DNA of 55,289 nt from Phycisphaerales bacterium (GTDB lineage: Bacteria; Planctomycetota; Phycisphaerae; Phycisphaerales; UBA1924): NCBI GenBank assembly GCA_020847175.1, contig JADLCM010000030.1:1-55289 (forward strand), in the 5' to 3' direction. Below, piece after piece: positions 25,556 through 33,308 of the stretch. Below the pieces are notes generated by a model. It made no database searches and was not told the DNA's origin. It saw only the letters and a program-made list of their open reading frames with translations. Made by a program: the position numbers and the translations under genes. Each line of letters starts with the position of its first letter. The first letter of the stretch is position 1.

Positions 25556-27082
25556 TCAGTGCTGCTTGCGCAGGCGCGCGGCGGGAATGTTGAGCTGCGT
25601 GCGGTACTTCGCGATCGTCCGCCGGGCGATGTCGATGCCCCGGGCCTGCACGGCCTCGGCCAGCGCTTCGTCTGAGAGTGGGTTTGACTTGTCCTCGCCC
25701 GCGACGATGTCGAGGAGCGCCGCCCGCACCGCGTCGTAGGACATCTCCTCGCCGCTCTCGGTCGACAACCCCCCGCTGAAGAAGCGCCGGAGGGGCACGA
25801 CCCCCCTCGGGGTCATGATGTGCTTCTCGGCCACGGCGCGGCTGACGGTCGCCACATGCACGCCGATCTTCTGCGCGACCTCGGTCATGGGCAGCGGCTT
25901 GAGGGCCTGCGGCCCCAGGTCGAAGAAGTCGCGCTGCGCCTCGATCACCACCTGGAGCACCCGCAGCAGCGTGCTGCGGCGCTGTTCGATCGCCTCCAGC
26001 AGCCACTGCGCGTTCGCGAGATTGGTCTTGATGAAATCGCGGTCTTTCTTCTCCAGCGACTTGTCCTTGCTCAGCAGGGCGTACTCGCGGTTCACCTGCA
26101 CGTTGGCGACGCGCCGGTCGTTCAGGTACGCGACGTAGCGGTCGTGGTCCGCGTCGTACTCCACGATGGCGTCGGGCACGATGGGGCGGGCCGACTCGTC
26201 CACGAGCCGCCGGGCGGGCGCCAGGCTCAGGCGCTTCATCAGCGCCAGCGCACGTCGGATCGAGTCCATGTCCAGCTTGGCCCGCTCGGCGATGCGCGGC
26301 AGGCGGTTGTTCTTGAGGTCGTCAAGATGATCGGAGATGAGCACCCGCGCCACCCGAAGCGTCTCGGCCTTGTCTTCGGCGTCATCCCACCCGGGGTCGT
26401 CCTCCAGCGCATCGAGCTGGAGCAGCAGGCATTCCCGGTGATCTCGTGCCGCCACCCCGGGGGGTTCGAGCATCACCTGGAGCGCCTGCAGCGCCCGTTC
26501 CAGTTCCGCGACCTCCACCGGGGCGAGGCTCGCGGGGGCGTCCGCCGCGATGCGAGGAAGTTCAGCCCGCAGGAAGCCGGATTCGTCGAGCTTCTCGATG
26601 AGGTGGGCCCCGAGCGCGTGCGTCCGCGCATCGACCTCCACCAGCCCCCACTGCCCCAGCAACTGCTCCGCCAGCGATTCTCCCCGGGCCGGGGCGGCGT
26701 TCATTGCGTCAAACTTCGCGTCGCCGTCGTCCGAGACCCGGGCCGGTCCCGGCTCCAGGCGCTCGCGGATCGGTGCTTCAAGCGTGTTCTCGGCGCCCTC
26801 GGGGTCGTCCTGCTCGAAATCGTCGAGGCGGTCGAAGTCCTCGCGGGCTTCGCCCGGGGCGCTCTCGGCGGGGTCGGGGTTCGCGCCCTCGGCCGCCTCC
26901 GGTGCCGCGGCGGTGCCGTCTCCCTCGACGCGCTCGAGGGCCACGTTGCTCTCGAGCTCCTGCTCGATCCGCTCCTCGAGCTCGGCGAGGGCCATCTGCA
27001 GAATCTCCATCGACTGGATCATCCGCGGGGCCAGTTTCATCGACTGGCCGAGCTTCATGGATTGGGAGGCTTCAAAACGCAT
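25556..27082 (-). CDS. rpoN: RNA polymerase sigma-54 factor
   Basis: Sigma-54 of 508 residues. Region I is the Met/Gln-rich SMKLAPRMIQSMEILQMALAELEERI. An acidic region II of about 110 residues (AAEGANPDPAESAPGEA..) is longer than usual. The core-binding domain and HTH region (PMTEVAQKIGVHVATVSRAV) follow, then the RpoN box near the C-terminus as ARRTIAKYRTQLNIPAARLR, close to the consensus ARRTVAKYRE. It directs transcription from -24/-12 promoters with AAA+ activators, none of which are in this window. The start MRFEASQS is chosen because it opens region I directly. It is downstream of recR on the same strand. Confidence 0.95.
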   Translation of the reverse strand: MRFEASQSMKLGQSMKLAPRMIQSMEILQMALAELEERIEQELESNVALERVEGDGTAAAPEAAEGANPDPAESAPGEAREDFDRLDDFEQDDPEGAENTLEAPIRERLEPGPARVSDDGDAKFDAMNAAPARGESLAEQLLGQWGLVEVDARTHALGAHLIEKLDESGFLRAELPRIAADAPASLAPVEVAELERALQALQVMLEPPGVAARDHRECLLLQLDALEDDPGWDDAEDKAETLRVARVLISDHLDDLKNNRLPRIAERAKLDMDSIRRALALMKRLSLAPARRLVDESARPIVPDAIVEYDADHDRYVAYLNDRRVANVQVNREYALLSKDKSLEKKDRDFIKTNLANAQWLLEAIEQRRSTLLRVLQVVIEAQRDFFDLGPQALKPLPMTEVAQKIGVHVATVSRAVAEKHIMTPRGVVPLRRFFSGGLSTESGEEMSYDAVRAALLDIVAGEDKSNPLSDEALAEAVQARGIDIARRTIAKYRTQLNIPAARLRKQH

Positions 27083-27224
27083 TGATCGGAGGAGTCTAGG
27101 GATGACCGCAAGCGCTTGTGCGGCACCCCGCAGCACGCATTGGACCTCAGTGCCCGCCGAACGGGTCCACGGGGCGCGGCAGCCCGGCGGCATCCTGATC
27201 TCCAAGCCGGCCCCGGGCGATGCT

Positions 27225-27869
27225 CTATTCCACCCCTTGCCGCCCCTCCAGCGCATCGGCAAGCACCGCCGCGCTCGCGTATTCGAGGCTCGACCCGGTG
27301 GGGAGCCCGCGGGCCAGACGGGTCAGTTTCACGCCCCGCGTCCTGATCTGCTCGGCGAGGTAGAGCGCCGTGCCGTCGCCTTCGAGGTTCGGGTTCAGGC
27401 CCAGGATCACCTCCGCGATGCGCACGCCCCCCGGGTTCGTCTCGGGCCGGTCAAGACGCGACAGGAGCGCCCCGATCGTCAGTTCCCCCGGGCCGATGTC
27501 ATCGAGCGGCGAGAGACGCCCCATCAGCACGTGGTACAGGCCCCGGTACATCCCCACCTGCTCAATCGCCAGAAGGTCTTTGGGCTGCTCGACGACGAGC
27601 ACCTGGTCGCGCCGGCGCGACACGTCGTCGCAGATCGGGCACGTCTGCTCGCACAGATGAAAGCACGTCGCGCAGTGACGCACCTGCTTCTTGACGTCGA
27701 TGATCGCCTGCGCGAGGGCCAGGGCCTCGCCCTCGTCGCTCTTCAAGAGGTGAAACGCGAGGCGCTCGGCGCTGCGCCGGCCGATTCCCGGCAGGTTCGC
27801 CAGCTCGCCGATCAGCCGATCCATCACCTTCGGGTAGGCGCTCGTTCGCTTGGCCGGGCTGTCTGCCAT
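27225..27869 (-). CDS. recR: Recombination mediator RecR
   Basis: A 214-residue RecR. It has the N-terminal helix-hairpin-helix (LANLPGIGRRSAERLAFHLL), a zinc finger with C66, C69, C77 and C80 (HCATC...CPIC), and a Toprim domain beginning VLVVEQPKDLLAIEQ and continuing with the conserved MGRLSPLDDIGP and ILGLNPNLEGD. With RecO it loads RecA on gapped DNA. The ATG has a TAGGA ribosome-binding site five bases upstream. No dnaX or YbaB gene, the frequent neighbours of recR, is present here. Confidence 0.95.
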   Translation of the reverse strand: MADSPAKRTSAYPKVMDRLIGELANLPGIGRRSAERLAFHLLKSDEGEALALAQAIIDVKKQVRHCATCFHLCEQTCPICDDVSRRRDQVLVVEQPKDLLAIEQVGMYRGLYHVLMGRLSPLDDIGPGELTIGALLSRLDRPETNPGGVRIAEVILGLNPNLEGDGTALYLAEQIRTRGVKLTRLARGLPTGSSLEYASAAVLADALEGRQGVE

Positions 27870-27898
27870 CGCGCAATCCTACCCCCCGCGTCCCGCGC

Positions 27899-28813
27899 TC
27901 ACGCCTCCGCATTCGCGCCGTTTCTCCGGCTCGATTCTTCCGCAGCGGGAGCGCCCAGGGCCGCGGCCTCCACCCGCCGGATGAACTCCAGCCCGCCCGG
28001 CGTCAGCCGCAGCGAAACGCCGAGCCCCGCCCCCGGCCCCTTCGCCCCCGGGCCGAGGTCCGAGACCCAGTGTGTGCCCGGGGGCAGGACACTCAATGTC
28101 CGGGCCCGTTCATTGACCCGCACCCGGGCCGACGTGAGGTCATACGCCGTGACTCGTGCCTTTCCTCTCCCCAGCAAGCCGTGCGTGCGGGTTTCAAGCC
28201 GTCCGGGCGTGAGCACGAGGTACACGGGCACGAGCCAGTCGCTCGCGATGCCGCCGGCCGCGAAGGCGAGCGCGAACTGGAAGAAGTTGGGGAAGTACGA
28301 CCGAGGAAAGATCGACCGCCCCGGCATTCTCGCGTCGAAGAGCACCGCCAGCGTGACGACGACCATCGAGATCACGATCCACGGCACGACCGCCGCCCTG
28401 CCCTTGGAGAGGCCGAGCACCGGGCGGATGAGTTCGGGGTCAAAGCACAGGCCGCGCTCGCGCGCCAAACGCTCCTCCGTGCCGGCAATGTGCTCCGAGG
28501 GCACCAGCACGCCCACGCGGGCGGCGTGATCGACCAGCGTCTCCTTCGCGATCGGCGCCATCCACTTCGTCCAGGCGAGAGGCAGCACCCGAAGCAGGAC
28601 CCACACCAGCACGCCCGCACCGACCGCCGCCAGGGCGATCCAGGTCGTGCCCGGGGGCAGAAACCGGGTGAAAAGCCCGCACAGCCAGATGGCCCCCATG
28701 AGCCCGTAGACCCACACCAGGTTCGGCAGCGTGCCGATGCCCGGGAACGGCTCGCGCGTGGCGCCTCCGACGGCGAGTTCAGGCCCGCCTTCGTGCGGAG
28801 GCGGCGGGCCCAT
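27899..28813 (-). CDS. Membrane protein, unknown
   Basis: Unrecognised 304-residue protein. Two adjacent N-terminal helices (LVWVYGLMGAIWLCGLF; TTWIALAAVGAGVLVWVLL) and two more in the middle (VVPWIVISMVVVTLAVLF; FFQFALAFAAGGIASDWLVPVYLV) are predicted. A soluble C-terminal domain (LTPGRLETRTHGLLGRGKARVTAYDLTS) resembles a PH-like beta fold. The ATG choice gives MGPPPPHEGG; the frame is open further upstream but would run into the gyrB leader. It lies 29 bases from recR on the same strand, so co-transcription is likely. Confidence 0.6.
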   Translation of the reverse strand: MGPPPPHEGGPELAVGGATREPFPGIGTLPNLVWVYGLMGAIWLCGLFTRFLPPGTTWIALAAVGAGVLVWVLLRVLPLAWTKWMAPIAKETLVDHAARVGVLVPSEHIAGTEERLARERGLCFDPELIRPVLGLSKGRAAVVPWIVISMVVVTLAVLFDARMPGRSIFPRSYFPNFFQFALAFAAGGIASDWLVPVYLVLTPGRLETRTHGLLGRGKARVTAYDLTSARVRVNERARTLSVLPPGTHWVSDLGPGAKGPGAGLGVSLRLTPGGLEFIRRVEAAALGAPAAEESSRRNGANAEA

Positions 28814-28885
28814 GCGCCCCCTCCGGGTGCGCCGGCCCGGGGGTGTTTCAGGCTGCTCTCGACGGGGAGAAATTGGCACCGGACC

Positions 28886-28926
28886 CCTCACGTGAGGCAC
28901 CGCTGCGCGGGCGACGATCCTATACT
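28886..28926 (+). promoter_or_regulatory. Candidate gyrB promoter region with a palindrome
   Basis: A -10-like TATACT (28921-28926) lies about 90 bases before the gyrB start. Just upstream of where the -35 would be is the perfect 12-bp palindrome CCTCACGTGAGG (28886-28897). No good -35 hexamer is seen, so regulation by a protein bound at the palindrome is possible. Evidence is by eye only. Confidence 0.3.
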
Positions 28927-29013
28927 TTTGGCCGCGCCAGCCGCCGCGTTTGCGGGAGTTCCGTGGCGCCGGCTTCCTCTCGGGCGCCCGGCCCGGCAAA
29001 GGGTGCGTGCGAC

Positions 29014-31704
29014 ATGCCCGAACCTGTCCTCGCCAACCCGAAAACACCCCCCCACATGCCCGACGAGCCGACCCCCAACTCCAAGGTCACCGCGAACCAC
29101 AACGCCTACGGCGCGGAGCAGATCAAGGTCCTGGAAGGTCTCGAAGCCGTCCGCAAGCGTCCGGGCATGTACATCGGCGGCACCGGCCTGAGCGCCCTCC
29201 ATCACCTGGTGTACGAGGTCGTCGATAACTCGATCGACGAGGCGATGGCGGGGCACGCGACCACGGTGATCGTCAGCGTGCTCGCCGACGGCTCCTGCCG
29301 CGTCATCGACGACGGGCGGGGCATCCCGGTGGAGCCGATCCGGCACGACGACCCCGCGCTCGACGGCAAGTCGGCGATCGAGGTGGTGCTCACCAAGCTC
29401 CACGCGGGCGGCAAGTTCGGCCAGGAGGGCAGCGCGTACAAGGTCTCTGGCGGGCTCCACGGCGTGGGGGTGTCGTGCGTCAACGCGCTGAGCTCGCACC
29501 TGGAGTGCGAGGTCTACCGCGACGGCAAGGTGTGGCGCATCGCCTTCGAGCGCGGGCGGGTGTCTGAAGCGCTCGAGCTCGTGGGCCCCCTGCCCCAGGG
29601 CGCGGCGCGCAGGACGGGCACGAGCGTCACCTTCCGCCCCGACGACACGATCTTCCCCGACACGACCTTTGATTCCCAGGTGCTCGCCAACCGCCTGCGC
29701 GAACTCGCCTTCCTCAATCCCGGCGTCACCATCCGCCTCACCGACGAGCGCGTGGGCGCCGACGGCAAGCCCCGGTCCGAGGTCTTCCGGGCCGAGGTCG
29801 GGCTCGTCGAGTTTGTCGAACACCTGATGAGCGGGCGCAGCGCGGTGTCGGGCCCCGTGTACATCCGGCGCGAAGACCCGGCCCGAAGTTTCGTGTGCGA
29901 GGTCGCGCTGCAGTATCACGACGGCTACAACGAGACCCTGCTCACGTTCGCGAACAACATCAACAACGTCGATGGCGGCACCCACGCGCAGGGCTTCAAG
30001 GTCGCCCTTACCCGCACGCTCAACGCCTACGCCAAGCGCGCCGGCATCATCAAGGACAAAGACCCGGTTCCCACGGGCGAAGATCTCCGCGAGGGCCTGA
30101 TCGCGATTGTCAGCGTCAAGCTGCCCGACCCGACCTTCAACAACCAGCCCAAGGAAAAACTCCTCAACCCCGAGATCGAGCAGTACGTCTCGCAGTGCGT
30201 GGGCGAAGCCCTCGATGCGTGGCTGGAAGAGCACCCCGCCGAGGCCAAGCGCCTGTGCCTCAAGGGCATTGTCGCCGCCCAGGCCCGCGAGGCCGCGCGC
30301 AAGGCCCGCGAACTGACCCGCCGGAAGAGCGCGCTCGACTCGGGCTCGATGCCCCACAAGCTGCGCGACTGCAAGAGCCGCGATGTCGATGCCTGCGAGA
30401 TCTTCATCGTCGAAGGCGACTCCGCGGGCGGGAGCGCCACCCAGGGGCGCGATGTCGAGACCCAGGCCATCCTGCCCCTCAAGGGCAAGATCCTCAACGT
30501 CGAAAAGGCCCGCATCGACAAGATTCTCGGCTTCGAGGAGATCCGCACGCTCATCGGCGCGCTGCGCGTGGGCATCGGGGCCGAGTTCGACATCTCGCGC
30601 CTCCGCTACGGCAAGGTCATCATCATGACCGACGCCGACGTGGACGGCAGCCACATCCGCACCCTCCTGCTCACCTTCTTCTTCAGGCAGATGCCCGAAC
30701 TCATCCGGCGCGGGCACGTCTTCATCGCCCAGCCGCCCCTGTACCAGCTCACCCGCCAGAAGAAGAGCCGCTACGTGCTCAACGACAAGGTGCTGGGCGA
30801 CACGCTCTCTACCCTCGGCCTCGAAGGTGCATCGCTTATCGTCCGCGACCTCTCGCGGGTCAGCGATCGGAGTCTCGCCGCACCCGAGGCGCGCCGCATC
30901 GAGGGCCAGGCGCTGCGCCGGGCCGTCCAGCTCCTGCGCCGGCTCGGCGAACTCGTGGAGATCGCCGAGCGCCGAGGCGTGCGCTTCGTCACCCTCCTCG
31001 AAGCCCGCGCCAAAGACCCCCTCAACCAGCGCCGCCTGCCGACCCACCGCGTCTCCTGGCGCAAGGGCGAGGCGGCGGGCGAACGCGATGCCTGGAGCGA
31101 AGCCCAGGCCCACGAAACCATCGCGTCGCTCGGCCTGCGCCTCGCCGACGAGGCCGGCGCCAACGGCAACGGGGCCGACGCGACCATCCGCGAACTCCAC
31201 GAGAACAAGGAACTCGACCGCCTCTTCTCCCAGCTCGCCGAGGTCGGGCTCGACATCGATGACTTCGCCCTTTCGCGCGAAGAGAGCGTCACGGGCGAGA
31301 AACTTCCCGCCAGGTTCTGCTGGGTCACCCCTCACGCGCGGCGCGACGACCGCGCGCCGGCCGCCCCCGCGCCGGAAGATGACAGCGCCGAACCGGCGCG
31401 CCCGTCAGCCCGCCCCGACGCGCGCGAAGTCGAGGCCGCCAATCTCCCCGACATCCTCTCCACCCTTCTCGACATCGGGCGCCGGGGCCTTGAAATCAAG
31501 CGCTTCAAGGGGCTGGGCGAGATGGACGCCGAGCAGCTCTGGGAGACCACCATGGACTTCTCCAGGCGCACGCTCATGCGCGTGACGTGGGACATGGGCC
31601 AGGAAGCCGAATACCTCTTCACCACGCTCATGGGCGAGCAGGTCGAACCGCGCCGCAAGTTCATCGAAGATCACGCGCTCGAAGTCAAGAACCTCGACGT
31701 GTGA
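29014..31704 (+). CDS. gyrB: DNA gyrase subunit B
   Basis: The ATPase subunit of gyrase, 896 residues; most relatives have about 640 or 800. The GHKL ATPase starts at GAEQIKVLEGLEAVRKRPGM and has the catalytic Glu in EVVDNSIDEA, then DDGRGIPV and SGGLHGVGVSCVNALS. The transducer domain follows. The TOPRIM domain has EGDSAGGSA (near residue 467) and DADVDGSHIR (near 538). After QPPLYQL comes an insertion of about 230 residues before the C-terminal GLEIKRFKGLGEMDAEQLWETTMD, longer than the E. coli insert and ending in a Pro/Ala/Asp-rich linker. The GKGLGEM-type motif says GyrB rather than ParE, though gyrA is not here to confirm. ATG chosen with AAAGGG upstream. Confidence 0.93.
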   Translation: MPEPVLANPKTPPHMPDEPTPNSKVTANHNAYGAEQIKVLEGLEAVRKRPGMYIGGTGLSALHHLVYEVVDNSIDEAMAGHATTVIVSVLADGSCRVIDDGRGIPVEPIRHDDPALDGKSAIEVVLTKLHAGGKFGQEGSAYKVSGGLHGVGVSCVNALSSHLECEVYRDGKVWRIAFERGRVSEALELVGPLPQGAARRTGTSVTFRPDDTIFPDTTFDSQVLANRLRELAFLNPGVTIRLTDERVGADGKPRSEVFRAEVGLVEFVEHLMSGRSAVSGPVYIRREDPARSFVCEVALQYHDGYNETLLTFANNINNVDGGTHAQGFKVALTRTLNAYAKRAGIIKDKDPVPTGEDLREGLIAIVSVKLPDPTFNNQPKEKLLNPEIEQYVSQCVGEALDAWLEEHPAEAKRLCLKGIVAAQAREAARKARELTRRKSALDSGSMPHKLRDCKSRDVDACEIFIVEGDSAGGSATQGRDVETQAILPLKGKILNVEKARIDKILGFEEIRTLIGALRVGIGAEFDISRLRYGKVIIMTDADVDGSHIRTLLLTFFFRQMPELIRRGHVFIAQPPLYQLTRQKKSRYVLNDKVLGDTLSTLGLEGASLIVRDLSRVSDRSLAAPEARRIEGQALRRAVQLLRRLGELVEIAERRGVRFVTLLEARAKDPLNQRRLPTHRVSWRKGEAAGERDAWSEAQAHETIASLGLRLADEAGANGNGADATIRELHENKELDRLFSQLAEVGLDIDDFALSREESVTGEKLPARFCWVTPHARRDDRAPAAPAPEDDSAEPARPSARPDAREVEAANLPDILSTLLDIGRRGLEIKRFKGLGEMDAEQLWETTMDFSRRTLMRVTWDMGQEAEYLFTTLMGEQVEPRRKFIEDHALEVKNLDV

Positions 31705-32139
31705 CACGCCCCCGATCGCGTCGCCGACCGCACGCTGCCCCCAAGCCGCCGGATGCAGTCCGCCTCCGTGATGGTGCGCGTTCGCGCTGCGCCCTGCCCG
31801 CGGCGCCCCGGCACGAAACATCCGCAAAGAAGGAGACGGTCGGGCCCGAAGGCACCGACCGTCCGGAGGGGAGAAAGCCTGTTCAGCGCGCAGCCGTATC
31901 GTCGGCCCCGCGAGACAAAAGCGTACTCGAATCCGTTCTGCGAATCAACAGCGATTCCGGCGTGCCGCCGCCGGTTCCGGCCAACCCCACCCCCAGGCAT
32001 CCGGCTCTCTGAACTCTCGTTCATTCCCGCGCCGAATAATCGTGCAGGGTGTCAATCTGGGTCGTTCGGACGCCCCGCTCCCCACCCTGTTTCGCTTCGG
32101 CTAGTATCGCTGCTCCGCACCCCGATTGAGGATCTCGCC
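31705..32139. other. Spacer between gyrB and gcvH with a strong hairpin
   Basis: About 435 bases without a convincing gene. GACGGTCGG (31835-31843) and CCGACCGTC (31855-31863) form a perfect 9-bp stem around an 11-base loop, preceded by AAGGAG. No T-tract follows. It may be a terminator for gyrB or a leader structure for gcvH. I looked for a glycine riboswitch and do not see one. Confidence 0.4.
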
Positions 32140-32520
32140 ATGAGTTCTCCCGCCGACCGCAAGTACACCTCCAGCCACGAATGGATCCAGGTCGCCGGCG
32201 ATGCCGGCACGCTCGGGCTCACCCGCTTCGCCGTCGAGCAACTCACCGACGTGACGTTCGTTGAAATGAAGAAGGTCGGAACCGCTTTCAAGGCGGGCGA
32301 TTCCCTCGGCGAGGTCGAAAGCGTCAAGACCACCAGCGACGTGTACGCCCCCGTGGACGGCGTCATCACCGAGGTCAACAAGGCCGCATCCGATGACCCG
32401 AGCCTGCTCAACTCCGACCCGTTCGGCACGGGCTGGCTCGTCAAGTTCAAGGTTTCGTCGGGTGCCGGCCTCGCCAAGTGCGTGGACGCGGCGACCTACG
32501 ACCGGGATATCGCCCACTAG
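32140..32520 (+). CDS. gcvH: Glycine cleavage system H protein
   Basis: A 126-residue lipoyl carrier of the glycine cleavage complex. The lipoylated lysine is K63 in GEVESVKTTSDVYAPVDG, within the lipoyl-domain hairpin. HEWI near the N-terminus and GWLVKF near the C-terminus are family landmarks. It shuttles the aminomethyl group between P, T and L proteins, none of which is nearby, so the gene stands apart from the rest of its complex. GAGG lies eight bases before the ATG. Confidence 0.95.
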   Translation: MSSPADRKYTSSHEWIQVAGDAGTLGLTRFAVEQLTDVTFVEMKKVGTAFKAGDSLGEVESVKTTSDVYAPVDGVITEVNKAASDDPSLLNSDPFGTGWLVKFKVSSGAGLAKCVDAATYDRDIAH

Positions 32521-32567
32521 ATTCCCAACAACCCGGGCGGATACTCGGGGGGAGGCATCGCCCGGGC

Positions 32568-33308
32568 ATGACGACAATTGCGGTTCAGGATGTCCACAAG
32601 TCGTACCAGGCGGGTCCGAGAACCGTATTCGCCCTGCGTGGCCTCTCGCTGCGGATCGACGCACCGGGGTTCTACGGCATCATGGGGCAGTCGGGCAGCG
32701 GCAAGTCCACCCTCATGCACCTGCTCGCCGCCCTCGATCGCCCGGACCAGGGCACCATCCGGGTCGCGGGGACCGCGCTGGAGAATCTCGACGAGCGCGA
32801 GGCGACTGAGTTCCGGCGTTCGCGGGTCGGCATCGTGTTCCAGCAGTTCAACCTCATTCCCACCATGACCGCCGCGGACAATGTCGAACTGCCCGGCATG
32901 CTCGCGGGCAAGGATCGCGCCTGGCTCAGCGAGCGCAGCGCGTCGCTCCTGGGCGAACTCGGCCTGGCCGACCGCAGGCACCACCGGCCCGAGGCCCTGA
33001 GCGGCGGAGAACAACAGCGCGTCGCCATCGCCCGCGCCCTCCTCTTCGCCCCGCCCGTCATCCTCGCCGACGAGCCCACCGGCAACCTCGACTCGGCCAA
33101 CGCCCAGAAACTCTGGCGCCTCCTCGCCGGACTTGCCCGCGAGAAGGACATCGTGGTGGTGATGGTCACGCACGAGCCGGCGGCGGCGGCCCACTGCCAG
33201 CGCGTCTTCGTCATCCAGGACGGACGCCTCGCGGGAACCATGGAAACGGAGGGACTTGATGCGGCCGGCGTGGCGGCTCGCTATCAACAGTGCGTGGGCG
33301 CGACGTAG
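32568..33308 (+). CDS. ABC transporter ATP-binding protein (LolD/MacB-like)
   Basis: A 246-residue ATPase with Walker A GQSGSGKST, Q-loop FQQFNLIPTMTAADNVELP, signature LSGGEQQRVAIARAL, Walker B VILADEPTGNLD and H-loop VTHEP. The spacing and the LADEPTGNLDS sequence are those of the LolD/MacB/FtsE group, which works with FtsX-fold permeases by mechanotransmission. The 3' end overlaps the permease gene by 50 bases. Possible roles are lipoprotein release or peptide/antibiotic export; they cannot be separated by sequence. Confidence 0.9.
   Translation: MTTIAVQDVHKSYQAGPRTVFALRGLSLRIDAPGFYGIMGQSGSGKSTLMHLLAALDRPDQGTIRVAGTALENLDEREATEFRRSRVGIVFQQFNLIPTMTAADNVELPGMLAGKDRAWLSERSASLLGELGLADRRHHRPEALSGGEQQRVAIARALLFAPPVILADEPTGNLDSANAQKLWRLLAGLAREKDIVVVMVTHEPAAAAHCQRVFVIQDGRLAGTMETEGLDAAGVAARYQQCVGAT

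Noticed and set aside
28873..28890. Sigma-54-like TTGGCAC upstream of gyrB
   Set aside because: The -24-like element has no TTGC-type -12 at the required distance.
28888..31335. 815-codon minus-strand frame
   Set aside because: Antisense of gyrB, whose own frame has all family motifs.
31705..32139. Glycine riboswitch before gcvH
   Set aside because: I looked for the paired conserved aptamer core and do not find it; only a simple hairpin is present.
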